Of a DNA stretch of 64,000 nucleotides, positions 1 through 13,700 are shown piece after piece. Source of the DNA: Heliocidaris erythrogramma (lineage: Eukaryota > Echinodermata > Echinoidea > Camarodonta > Echinometridae); the NCBI GenBank assembly GCA_025617745.1, contig CM046856.1, forward strand, positions 38,264,092-38,328,091, in the 5' to 3' direction. Each line of letters opens with the position of its first letter. The stretch's first letter is position 1. Made by a program: the position numbers and the translations under genes. The notes below the pieces were generated by a model. It had not been told where the DNA came from, ran no database searches, and saw only the letters and a list, made by a program, of their open reading frames with translations.

Positions 1-191
1 TGAGAGACAAATACAATAACACAATAACGTGATTTCTCAGATATATGGTAGCCTGAGTTTTGAAAAACTAAATCTGAAAGAAAGAAATCATGTAACGCCC
101 TTTACTTCTCTACATGACCCTTCCAATGGCAATTTGAGGCTTTCACAGACCTACAATATTGTTAGTAAAGCTGGACCCATAACTGAATGAC

Positions 192-631
192 CTATGACCC
201 TTGGTTGTCCTCCGGGAGGGGTGAGAGTGACTTTTCATCCTCATGCTCATCATCATTGTCAATTGCATCAACCAGGGACTGTTTACTGAGCTTACGATGA
301 TGCTTCTTCTTCTTATCCTTCTTCCTGTCCTTATCGTCTGAGTCGCTGCCATCGAGGGACATCGTCCTTGGTGTGCTGAATGTTGTGAGCGGGGGCAGCT
401 CAATGGCATGCCTTGACCCTGAACGTCGAGGCGTGATGAGATCGTTGGAGTTGTTTGATGAGAAGTTGTCTTCCGTGTGACTGATAGGTTGGACTTCGAT
501 GGGGGTTTTGGAACCGTTGGAGCTGGACTGGACGACGGGTTGGACTTGGACCGGGGCTCGGGTTGGATTTTCTCTTCCTTCTTTAAGCTTCTTCTGTCGT
601 CGCAATCTCTTGCTGGTTGTGGCGGTGTCAG
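192..631 (-). CDS. Membrane protein gene, last exon: cytoplasmic tail and stop
   Basis: The acceptor CATTAG ends at 632 and the reading frame stops at TAG (194-192). It adds about 145 residues: a basic start (KRLRRQKKLKEGRE), a Pro/Val/Gln stretch, Ser/Thr-rich low-complexity sequence, a very basic patch (DRKKDKKKKHHRKL) and an acidic end (DNDDEHEDEKSLSPLPED). It is probably disordered, with possible phosphorylation sites (SP, TP). No known domain is visible. No polyadenylation signal was found in the 191 bp left on this side. Confidence 0.82.
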
Positions 632-3600
632 CTAATGTTGTTCAAAGAAAAAGAGAGAAAGAGAAAAAAAATGACAATTATAGTAAAACAAATTTTAAAA
701 CTAAAAAATGACATATCCTACAAAATAAGCACTTTCATGTTATATACACCTGCCGGTACTAAATTGAATTTTATACTGACAATGAATTGTATTCATCCAA
801 AACAAACTGTAAGACAGAAATTTGAGTGAATTTCTTCATATAAAACCATAATTACATGATATATGAACTAATGATAACATTGGATTATGAGTGATGGAAC
901 ATGATAATAAGCATGGGTGATAACTCGCGATTCTCATGCAATGAATTGTTAAAGGTTAGGATGCAAAGTGGAATTAAGGAATTATAAAATATGCAACCCA
1001 ATTAGCAAACTGATATTTGAATGGCTACAGCTGCTTTCAACATGCATTGTTTTACAAACTTACAAAATGCAATTTTGTACACAGGCATTACTAAATAATT
1101 CTATTTTTTAATTTAGTAGCAATATCTCTTATCATACAGTGTGTAAACTCTTTCAAGTACAAATATCAGGGAGAGGCTCGATGTGGAAATAAGATCCGAG
1201 ACTCAAATCGAGTCCCCATCAGGTGAAATTAAAGGGTACCTACCGATCACCAAAAAATATTTTGCTTTGTATACATATTAGGAGTTTCGATGTGGCCATA
1301 TGATAATCAAAGTATGAACATCAAATGTTCATTCTATAAAGAGATATTGCAAGTTTAAATACTCTAAACATTACTAACAGTGACTTGCACACCCGTAGAC
1401 GCTCGCACAATATATCGCCCGCACAGAAACAAATTCGGAGTTGGGTTCCACAGGAGGTTTTTTTTTTTAATGTTTTCCTTTGTTTTCTTCATACTTCTTA
1501 ACAGTTAACACACAGAAGGTCAGGGGTAAAGTGTTTGAGGTAAATACTATGAACACGATGACAAAAGAGAGCGGACAAAATATACAGCTCCTCATTGTAC
1601 CCTCCATAATTGTTCTGGTAGACAAAAGAACATCCCTTCATTGCTATTATGTAAAATAAGTAGAACAGTTGAATATGCATGTGACACCTGTTCTACATAT
1701 TTTTACATAATAGCAATGAAGAGATGTTCTTTTGTCTACCAGAGCAAGTGTGGAAGTTACAGTGAGGAGCTGTATATTTTGTCCGCTTCTTTGTTTGCCA
1801 TGTTCATAGTGAAACTATTATTGTACAGTAGCGGTACACAAATAATTTTTTTAAGGTGATTAGTACACTTTAAAGATCACATTGCAAGAAAATTCCATCA
1901 AAATAAATATTGGCTTAATACTTATTATTGCATAGATGGCATAAATTATACAAGGTTATTCAAATTCAACGCTTGGAAACATTTGAATTAATGATTATTA
2001 TCAATTATAAAACGGTAAAATACAGCCCCCGATATAGCAGCTGAAGAGCTCCTCGAACGCTGCTGAGATGTGTGACGACACACGAAGGACCAGTCCTGTC
2101 TAAGCAGACGATGTCCCATAACATCTTACACATTTTTCAGTGCCTGTTTTGTCATCTCCTCTTCACTTATTTCTCTTACTTGACTAGCGTCAGTCTTAAT
2201 GTTAGTCTGTTGCCTCACTCTTAACTTCGTGTATGGTATTATTTTGATGAAAAATGCAGCGTTAAAAAAATAAAGGAATCAGTCACTTGTAAACAAAATA
2301 AGACGCCATTGTATTTTCAGCTGCTTGCACCGGGGCATGTTCGGCGTTTCAAGAGGGAACGAATACAATCTGTGATATTATTCGGAGGGCTTTTCAATTT
2401 GAAAATGGGGTTTATTTCATTGATCATTGACCCTTCTCCTGTGTATTTACAATCAAACGGTTTTAGTTATCCGAATCAGTTTCACTTTCCCTTTTAGAAT
2501 GGTGTGAAATAAGGTCATGTTAAATATACCAAACTCTTTATAATTTGATAAATAATTGCATTGCAATTACGTTCATTCATTATAGGACGTCGTCTGCTTA
2601 AGCAGGATCGATCCCTAGTGTGACGACATCAAAACATCGCTATATTTCTGGCGAATCCTCGGATATTCCAGATGCTTAGAAGAGCTTTTATTTATGTTGT
2701 TTTTATAATCATCAGATACGCAGTTGACATAAAACTTATACGATTGCCATCTGTAAGCTTCCCAGTTTCTAGTGATACATTAATTGCCATATTTGTGATT
2801 TTCTTGCAATGTGATCTTTAAAGGGAAATTAACCTCAGCGTATGAATTAGCTTATTTTGAATGGTGTAGTATATGCCTCTTATTTGATACATGCAATTTC
2901 ATGTAAAAACACAGGATATAGATATAAATCACTATTTTCCAGCCAAGTTATTGTCTGCTAGCAATAATAAGGGGGCTGCCATTACTTTATGTGTACACGA
3001 AAATATTTTTCATCCCAAGTAATATTTCCTTCATCGTTAACTTGTAATTGATTTTTAGAGGACAAATATATATTAGATATAGTCACATATTCTGAAATGT
3101 AAGTTTAGTTTTATATATTTTTTAAAAGGTCTTAATTTGTTCATAAAAATATACTTTCTGTACGTGGAGACGGAGAATTGACGTCAAGGACGGAGACAAT
3201 CGTAACAATACCAAAACAAAGCGAGGAATCTGCATTACAGGATGGCTATTAAAACTCATGGGTCGTCAATTATCTAGGCCCATGACCAATAACAATCGTA
3301 ATAAAATCAGAACAAAGCGACGTATCTGTTGTAAAGGTAGGCTATTATCAATGCATATGGTACCTAATGATCCGTGTCATGCACAAAATGGCAGCCTCCA
3401 TGGAAAGACGTAGCAGACAATACCGCATCTAGAATATCATGTGGGGTTAATTGTCCTTTAAGTTAAGTCCCTGTCCCATAACATAACAATGCTACCAATA
3501 ACAACTATATAAAATTGATATCCTGAAGTTTATGTAAAAAATAATTATATTTAATTAATATAAAATAATATATTTAACTTCAAAGATAAAAAGCATCATT

Positions 3601-6600
3601 GTCACTGATTTCCCTTTCCAGGTAACTTTCGATCTTTTGATGTTTTAGAAGAAATGAGCTAGCATACAGGCAGTAGTTAAAAACAAAAATGATAAAATGA
3701 TGCAATGATGCAGTTTACGAGCAAGTTCTATTTTCAGACATAATTTAATAAAAATTATGTCTAAAGATTCAGGCACTTTTAAAATTACATGTACTGTACC
3801 AGTCAGCTATTCCCAGCATTTTAATACTACCACTAAAATACCAATGTAAACTTTCTAACCTTTACCAGTCTGTCATTACACCTACATAAGTAATATGATT
3901 TCTAATTTTCAAGAAAATATGACCAACCATCTTCTTTCATGGATGCAACAATTAAGGGAAAATTCTTTTCTCTGACACAAATTTGTAAAATCAGCACTGA
4001 TTTTCTTATTTACTATATAAATCTATATACCTACCTATTATGCCTGTAGTCTTGACTACGGGACCCCTTCGAGAATTTAACACACATGAGTCACAATATT
4101 GTGCGCACCCCCCGTAATCCTATTGTCCCCTTCGCCACTCACGCGCGTCAACACGCTACGGCCATCTTCCTCTTTTGCGAGCAATCCCAAGTAGAAACAT
4201 GTTGCTTGCAAGGTGAGGGGAAGGAGGGAGGGTCATAGGTAGGTATATAGATTTATATAGTAAATAAGAAAATCAGTGCTGATTTTACAAATTTACTGCA
4301 ATAAATCATATATACCTACCTATTATGCCAGACCAGCGCCAACTCAAAGACCGGGAGGCATGTTTCAAGCAGAAGGGAATAGGATTACAGCGAAGAAAAC
4401 AAAGACACAGCGGCCTTCAAGGTGGCTGACGCAAACATAGCCTCACCTGCGGGAACATCCCTAAGGTAGCAAGAAATGAAGGAATTGGGCGAACGCCAAT
4501 AAGCAGCCTTCAAAATATCATCAAGCGCCACACCTTGAAACAGAGCCCAAGAAGTGCTGACACTACGAGTGTCATGAGCACAAGGCTTACTGTCGGAAAA
4601 AAGAGACCCTGTGCCAGCAGCCCTAAAAGCCTCGACAATCCATCTAGAAATGGAATCAAGAGAAGCAGGAGAAAAGGGCTCTCTAGTGATCAGGAGCAAC
4701 TGATCATCCTTACGATAAGACTTAGTCTTATCAATATACCAATTGAGAGCCCTAACAGGCCACCAAACTTTGTCCTCGCGCACTGACGAAAACCCAGAAA
4801 GCAGACAAAGAAAAATCTCAACAGGGCCAGAGGCAGCTGTCTGATTCTCGGCAATAAAAGAAGCCTTAGGAATCAATCTAACGCCTTTTCTCTCCCAGCG
4901 AACATGACCAGGAGTAAGGCAGAGAGCATGAAGAGTACTGCGCCTCTGCCCAGAGGCAAAAGCTACCAAAAAGAGCGTCTTAACCATAAGATGATGAAGC
5001 GAGCTTCACCTAACGGTTCAAAAAGAGGTTTCGCCAAGGCCTCCAGGACCTTAGGCAGACCCCAAGACGGCACTAACCTAGAATAAGGAGGTCGCTTCAA
5101 AAAGAACGACCGAATCACACCACTTAACAGCGGGGAAATGGAAATCCCCGAACCATCTGAGAAACCCGAATGAATGGCCCCGATAATTCCGAACGGTAGC
5201 CTCGGATAGTAGAGATGGATCTCCCTTTGTCAAATAGCGAGATTAGAAAATCCGCAATTGAACCAAAAGGAGCCGAAAAGGGGTTTGATTTCGCTCTTTA
5301 CGCCAAAGGAAAAAGACCGAAAGACGGGAATTATAAATCTCCCTAGTAGAAACTCTACGACTGGACAATAAAAATTCTGCGGCTCTATCACAGAGACCCG
5401 ACTGTCTTGCAGATTCCCCGACAAGGGCCAAGCAGTCAAATGAAGGGACTCTGGATTGTGGTGAAAAATCCCCGAGAGGGGCTACAACACCAGATCCACT
5501 CTTAACGGAAGAAGGAACGGTTGAGCCGCCAGAAGGCTCATTAGCTCCGGAACCAACTCCTCCTGGGCCAAAAGGGAGCTATCACAAGCACCCGAGCCTG
5601 ATCTTCCCTGATCTTCCGCAAGACTCGCGGAATCAGCTGGAAGGGAGGAAAGGCAAATCCTCGAAGATTCTCCCAACTGAAAGAGAAAGCATTGAGAGCC
5701 CAAGCTCCCCAATCGCGCGCACAGGAGCAATATATCGTAGGTGATTTAGAACCGACGCAAAAAGATCCACTTCCAGTGGATCCAGGTAACTGCAAATGCG
5801 GCGAAAGACCTCTGGATGGAGCATCCATTCCGATGGAAGACACCTGCCCCGAGACAGAAAATCCGCAATGAGGTTTTCCAGACCGGGGATGAAAGAGGCC
5901 ACGGGTGTGATTGCCATGCGACAACACCACCTCCACAGCTGTGCTGCTAGGGCATTCAGGATAGCAGAACGAGTGCTTCCCTGCAGATTGACATAAGCCG
6001 CCACAGTGACATTGTCCGTGAGGATCAGAACTGAACGACTGAAAAGTCAAACATTAAATATGGGGAAGAGTCCCAAGATGAGACCAATCCCCCGCGACCG
6101 CGCTGCCATTGCAATGTCCTCCCCACCCCAACCGAGAAGCGTCCGTCGAAACCGAGATCAACGGAAGGGGGGGGGTACGGAAGGACTTGCCTCGCGCAAG
6201 AACCTTTCTGGCCAGCATGAGCTTGCGAGCTGCCGAGACAATGGTGAGAAACCTGTCTCAACTGGGCCGAGCCAACTGATTCCAAATGTCCAACACAGCC
6301 CCCCAGAAAAACTGGGCTGCAAGTAGGAACTAACTCTGACTTTTCCCAAAATATTAGGAAACCCAAGTCTTGAGTAAGATTGACGAGCAAACGAGTCTCG
6401 TCCAACAAACAATCGCGCAACTCCGCTAGGAGAAGCCAATCGTCCAGGTAGCAAAAATAGCCGAAGGCCGCGTCGCCTCAGAGAGGCTGCCAGCACGGCT
6501 ACAACCTGAGTAAGAACCCGAGGGACTGGGCACAGCCCGAAGGGAAGAGTGCGAAAGCGATAAGTCTCTGAGATGAAGGAAAACCCCAGAAGATCGCGCG

Positions 6601-9600
6601 AAGCGCGATGAATGGGAAAGTGGAAATACGCATCTTCGAAAACTATCAAGACCGCGTAGTCCTTCCTCTTGATCAACGGGAGAATGGAGGCGAGAGTCTC
6701 CATCCGAAAATGTACTGAAGTTTTCCCAAGCGCTTGGGAATAACAAAAGTCGGAGAAAGGGAAAAAGACAGCCTGTGAGGTGACCGAGTTCCTATAGCAC
6801 CTCCGGGGAGCGGGGCGGACAGATCTATGAAGAATCCGTCTCGTCCGTCAAAGAGAACAAAAGCGTCCCCGGAGATGGCCTCCCAAGCGGGGAGAAAGGA
6901 ACGAAGACAGCCACCAACGCGGACAGAGGCTCGCATCGACTTAGGATGAGCATGTAAACAAGACAGAGACCTGTTATCGCGCATCGCCAAAAGCAAAGGA
7001 CCCGAGACGGAACATCCGAGAGAAGCAGTGCGATGTCCGACTCCTTAACCCAAAGGGCCGTAAGAACCAAGACTCTGCGACGGTACATGACCGAGGCAGC
7101 TGCAGTGGAAAACTATGACCACTGCAAACCAAACATGACGCTTAAAAGAAGCACCGCTTCAATGCGTCCAAAATCCAGCTTGAAATCCTCCGCAAGAGAA
7201 ATACCCTCGGAGGAATCCCGCTGCCTGAACCCAAGCAAAGTCGAACCCTGCGCGCGGGCTGACTGAAAGTCAGGGAAAGTTTAGAACAAAGCAATCGCTT
7301 CTACCCCACAAAGGGAGAGCGACTAAGGCTCTGCCTGCCCCAGCGATTCGGAAACCGAAGCTTGAGAGGCCGCTTCCAAAACTAGATCCGCCTGAAATGA
7401 TCGTGACAAAGAATCACGAACAAAGGCCGAAACAGTCGGATTCACGCATGAACCGCCATAAGCCTCCTCACCCGACGGAGCCCCGAGGCTGCGAGAATAG
7501 GAGGCGCATGTGATCCCGTCACAGACAAAGAAGAATAAACCATAAAAGGCTAATTAGTCTCGATGTCCGACCCAAAAAAGGGACAAGAGCAGGGGATGTG
7601 ATGCCTGGTACAAGGGACCAACCCTGAGTCTGGGCAAAGCCCATCTCAGACTGAACATCTCAGCTCTGGAGAGCGTTTATTCGGTTTCGTTCGGATCCCC
7701 GAAGCCCTTCGGGAACACGAACCGAACCCTCCGCTGAGGGACGCTCACCTCCCTTTATGGGAGAAGTGCGCTGAGGGTATTGAACCCAAAGACGCGCACC
7801 AATTACCCATATCGGCTGAGCAAGAAGATGCAACAGCCATGGGCCGGGCGCCAAGGCGCCCAGAGCAAGGGCGGACCGGGATGACCCGGCAAAGGACTCA
7901 GCAGGAATCCTGCTGCTTAAACCAACGCGAAGTCGAACCCTGCGCGCGGGTTGACTGAAATTCAGGGAGATATCTGGACAACAAAGCAATCGCTTCCACC
8001 CTACAGAGGGCGAGCGATTGAGACTCCGCCTGCCCAAGCGATTCAGAAACCGAAGCTTGAGAGGCCACCTCCAAATCTGGTTCCACCCGAGTGGAAAGAG
8101 ACAAAGGAACGCTAACAAAGGCCTCAGCAGGCAGAGCCCCGCATGGTTCAACAAAAGTCTCCTCGCCCGGCGGCGCCCCAAGGGCCGCGGGAATAGGAGG
8201 CACATGCGAATCCGACTCAGACAAAGACGAATCAAACACAAAAGGCTGATTAGACTCAAAGCGAGACCCCTGAATAGGGACAGAAGTCAGGGTTGAAGTA
8301 GCCGGTACAAAGGACCAACCCTGATTCTGAGCAAAAGCCCGCATCATGCTGAACATGTCAGCTTGAGAGGAGCTAGCTGGGTTAGCCAGGCCAGACGGGC
8401 AAGAGGCCGGCAAAGCCTTGCCACTTTTTGCCTTCTTCTTGGCCTTTTTCTTGGCTGGCTCGACAAGAGTCGTAGCCGAAACCCTTTTCTTAGAACGCTT
8501 AATCGGATTCGTTCGGATCTCCGAAGTCCGCTTCGGAAACACGAACCGATCCCTCCGCGGAGGGACGTTCACTTCCCATAAAGGGATTGGAGCGCTCATG
8601 GCGTAAGCCTAGAGAATCGCCCAAATCACCCATATTGGCTAAGCAAGAAGATGCAGTAGCCATGGGTTGGGAGCTAAAAGCTCCCAGTGCGGGGGCAGAC
8701 CGAGATGACTCGGTATGTGCCCGATGACTACTAAAGGCGTGTGAACCCGCTATTGGACCGCCAGAAAGCAGCAATAGGGGAGCACTAGTAGTCACGCACT
8801 CAGGTGAAAACACCTGTTGCTCCGAAGAGCGTCCATAATTGTTAGCTCGAGCATTCCCATTAGCTGGCAATGTAGACAGCCCAGGAAGTACTCGTTCCCC
8901 CATATGGCGTTTGCACGGGGGCTAGGGTTTGAGAACCCAGACCAACATGGACTAAGCCCGTGGGTTGCCCTGCAGTAGTGGGGCGCGTCTCCCCTAACGG
9001 ATCAGAGCGAGTGAACGCTACCGTACGGGAAACAACCGCCCCCCCCCTCTGGTCTCAGCGACCGGGGGATTGGATTCGTTAGATATCCAAACCACTAGAA
9101 TCTGACGCCACCCACCCCGAAACCACGGGCTTCGGAGTTGACAATCCCGACTCAGTTAACGCCACCCGTCCCGAAGCCGCAAGCTCCGAGACTGGCAAAC
9201 TCTGCAAGGAAACACCACTAGGCAACTTACCCTTAGCCCTCCTCCCTCCCCCATGTACCGAAGTACTCGGGAGAGTTCTGGAAGGCCGAGTCGTCTTGCT
9301 AGACGACTCTTCGGAAGAAGCAGGTCTCCGTGACCTAGCTGCTTCTTCTTCCGAATTCATACCACTGCAATAAAACAGACAATAAAGTATACTTTTCAAA
9401 ATAAGAAATACTTCAACTGAATGCAGTAAAATAAAAGTAAAATTTATTTGGGAGATACGCACAAAAGATTTTCACAGCAAAACGTAAGAACAAACACCGA
9501 ACCCAAAGGCTCGGTGACAAACGGAACACCCGCAAACACACAGAAATATCTACGTGGGGCTGACCGTGAAAGGGAAAAATAAATGCCAAGAAAAGGATAT

Positions 9601-10759
9601 CAAAAATCCCTTGCAATCGGCAAAAGTGACTACTAAAACACACAGTACTATAATCTAAACGAATATAGGTACCTAAAAGTGCTTTAAATGTGCGAAAAAG
9701 CGCACCTAAAGGATACTATACGACCTGATTTCAGGAGCGCTGTGACTATACGTCCTATCTCGTCGGGGGCGAGCAAGAAAGAGGAAGATGGCCGTAGCGT
9801 GTTGACGCGTGTGAGTGGCGAAGGGGACAATAGGATTACGGGGGGTGCGCACAATATTGTGACTCATGTGTGTTAAATTCTCGAAGGGGTCCCGTAGTCA
9901 AGACTACAGGCATAATAGGTAGGTATATATGATTTATTGCAGTAAATTAATGTACATGTACATATTATAATGTTAGCAAAAGCCATTTCTATTTCAATAC
10001 CTAACTTGTGAAAATGTACAATGTAGCACATCTTTAACAAGCAATTTTCATGAAGAAGCCCACCAAGTTAGATTAAGGTAGCATTGCTGACTTTTCCCAG
10101 TTTAAAAGAAAGACACAAGAATGCAAGGCCATAGGCATACATTCCATATGATCATCAAAGAAATCATCAAAGTTGAAGGCTACAGTTTGGCATGTTCTGC
10201 CATAATACCTTTTGGGATAAAATATATCATGTATTTCATATTTCAAAATTCATCGAAATATAGACTGGAATATTTGCAATGAAATCTATAAACTGGGGTG
10301 GTATTCCGAAAATGATGTTATCCTTTAGTAGTAAAAATGTGTTGATTGTCATAACTACTCTAACTTGGGACAAGCCATTGGTTAAATCTCTATGCAAAGC
10401 GAGATGGGCTCGCGTAAAGATAAAAGAGATATCTGCGCAAGCACGAATGAGAAGTGTAATACGCGCAATTTCAGTTTTGTTATGACAATTAAAAGCATTT
10501 TTCTTAACATTAAAAAATAACATAGTTTTCAGAATATGGCCCCTGGCCAATCATTCCAAACCGAATGTTTGCTAAACATTTGGTAATTTTTCAATGCAAA
10601 TCAACAAACATCCATGCACAAAGCTTCCCAGCACCATCTACATGGCTCCACAATCATTTTTTTTTAATGGGGATTTAAAGCAAACTAATGTTGGGTCCAT
10701 ATTTGCACCAGATCCATTTTCAAGTTGGGTATTTTGGGAGTCCCAGAGAGAAACTTTGT

Positions 10760-10790
<31 letters not shown>

Positions 10791-13700
10791 GGAGTCTCTG
10801 TCGCATGAGTAAAGGGATAGAAAGAAGCTTAATCCCAGTACGGTATTCAGTGCCTGCACTGTTTCTGTATTATATGATTTTTATGGCATCGCCCAATTAG
10901 TAAGTTGTTACAATTGTGGGGATATGGATATTGGGGGGGGGGGGGGGGGGGGGACTTATTTTATATATATATATATATAAAATGAAAAGAAATGCAGACA
11001 GAATCTGGACTAGGTTAAACCCCTGACTTTGATAAGACCTTGAAGACATTGAGCTTTTACAATTTGTTTTTATTCAGAAGGGGGGGGGATAAAAAATGAA
11101 AAAAAAAATACTTTTAGCAATTAAAAAAAAAAAAGACTGGTGAAAAGTGAAAAAGTTAAGTGATTGATTTGCTTTATTACAAAAGGAAAAATGTTTAGTT
11201 ACAATACACCTCCACATTGCATGAATGCTACTACTAGGTGTTACAAAAAACATTTCCCACTTTTGATCCTTAATAGTTCAAAAACTATATATCAGATAAC
11301 ACTGTCATTGATATGAGTAATAGCTGAATAGTGTACAATTTAGTTGGAGGTGATTTGAATATGAAAGCATAAATAGGTTTCATTAAATCCATGATTAATT
11401 ATAAATTTAGGTTCCAGATTTTGGTCAAATTTTAATCCTCTGTACAAAACTTGAACTTTACACAAGAACCAATGATGTGTATGTGAGTGTGTATGTGAGT
11501 GTGTGCTTACAATGACCCTGAACAATGGACATGAATGCTTTATTAATAATTCATGATGGATTGTTTTGGGCACTGCTAGTCTGAATTCATGGTAAAGGGT
11601 AAAATGCATGCACATGAAAAAAGGTAAGCACCTGTTTCCATGTGCTTGCAACATCATCATCACCACCATCATCAATATCATCATCATTGTTATCATCATT
11701 ATCATCATCATCAATATCACTATCATGATCAACATTATTACCAGCAGCAGCATTATCATCACCATCACAATTATCATCATCCTCATCATTGTTATTATTA
11801 TCATCATCACTATCATTGTCATCATTATCATGACTATCATTGTCATCATTATCACCATTACCATCATCTTCGTCATCATCATCATCATGGACAACATCAA
11901 TATTCCTATCCTTTGAATGACTTAATTCACTTTGCATTACTTTGATTGCTTCAAAATCCATTAAAATGACATCTCAGTGAAATGACTTTACACAGTTAAT
12001 GCCAAAGGATAAATAAAAACTAGCAATAGTTATGTTTATACGTAGTACATAGCATGCTATGTAAGTCTCGAAAATATATCCAGTATGTTCAGAAAGGCCA
12101 TGATCAACTTGCTTCTATCACCCACTCGCTGCCAAAACACACACTCCCATACACACCAATTGACCCCTGTGCAAAGTTAAAGTTTTGTACAGAGGGTTGA
12201 AAATAGAGCAAAATCTGAACCCTAACTGAAAAATTAATCTTGAATTTAATGAAACTGATTTATGCTTTCATTTATAAATTACCTCCAACAAAATTGTACA
12301 CTATTCAGCTATTGCTCATATTAACGCGAGGGTTATCCGATATATAGTTTTTGAACTATTAAGGATCAAAAGTGGGAAATGTTTTTTGTAAGACCTAGTA
12401 TAATCTACATGCAACTAATGTGTTACCAGACAAAACCAACACACAGATGAAAGTAATACAACTGAGATGATTAACTATGGTACCAGGGCTACATGTTACA
12501 TAGGGTTAATTCCACGGTAACGGAAGAACATTTAGATACAGTTTGTGTGTGATTGTCCTTCCGTTACTGTGGAATCGACCATAGGTGAATTTGAGGCATT
12601 TCTGCTGATAATGTATAACATACAAATTGGTTGATTTGTGAGAGGAATAACTGACCTGGTCACAAATTCATATTTAAGTTGTCAAAGAAACGTTAACACC
12701 TGTAACATCGTCACCTGCCAAAGAACACAAAACAAATAGTCTCACTCACACGTGATATTGCTCAAATATATCACGCATTACAAGTGGTACGAGCCATATG
12801 GGAATAATTCGTTTAAATAATCACTGAATTTAGTGAAAAAAAAGTTCAGGAAACTGATCTAAACTATAGCAAATTAAACTTCACCATATCCAACCTTTAA
12901 ATGAAACGGCTCCAATTACATCAAAAGTGGTACAAGCCATATGGGAAAATACCTTTAAAAATTCACTGAATTTTGTGAAAAAAGGTTCATGAAATTGATC
13001 TAAACTATAGAAAATTAAACTTAAGTGCAAAAGGTAGAACTTGAAATTGAAACATGAAATTTAAGGAGTTTAACTCAAAAAAGATTGAACTTGTGAATTT
13101 TATTTTTAATTAATGATATAAATAGCCCTTATTCAAAATTATGTAGACATAGCTGTCATTATGCACCTAAATAAGTTTTCTATTTAAGCAATTATTGTAA
13201 TTTCAGAAAGGTGATAAACATCAACTATACAAGGTCATTGTAGTCCGTGGTACATATACATGTAGATTGAGATTCATGAAATCAGTTTTTTACATCCCTG
13301 GGGAGACTGGTCATGTTATTGAAGCACTTTGCATGCGAAACACTGGTCAATAATTTCACATGCAAATTGTACATGTACACTGTAGACACATGCAGATAGA
13401 ACAAGAAGCTGAAGGAAAAGAACATTAAATTTATCGATGTGAATCATTGAGATAATCCAGGCATATAAAACACTATACACTTACCTGTTTCCATTCAAAT
13501 TTCATTATGTTATATCAAAGATAATCTGATATTGTTAGCAATTATTTCTTAGTATAAACTGTCTTACAAACATGTATGAAGCCATGAGGGCATATAACTT
13601 CAATGAACCCTATTCCCTCTATAAGCGAAGCATGCATATACATGGTTAAAAATCAGTATTACACCATGCCTTTTCATCAAAATAATCACACATGTACATG

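Larger units (their letters stand above)
3979..9948 (-). mobile_element. DIRS1-like tyrosine-recombinase retrotransposon, decayed, about 6 kb
   Basis: On the minus strand, in order: gag-like frames, reverse transcriptase, RNase H and a tyrosine recombinase, bounded by inverted terminal repeats, with an internal complementary region next to the 3' repeat. This is the DIRS arrangement, which integrates through a circular intermediate by its recombinase. All frames carry frameshifts, so this copy looks inactive, yet the terminal repeats are still almost identical. No target duplication is visible, as expected for DIRS. It sits in the same transcriptional orientation as the host gene. Confidence 0.88.

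Noticed and set aside
4535-5086. Plus-strand frames across the DIRS element
   Set aside because: They are antisense shadows of the recombinase and RT frames.
11340-11961. Long frames rich in Met, Asp/Asn or His
   Set aside because: They are translations of the ATC microsatellite and continue into a fold-back arm; no coding character.
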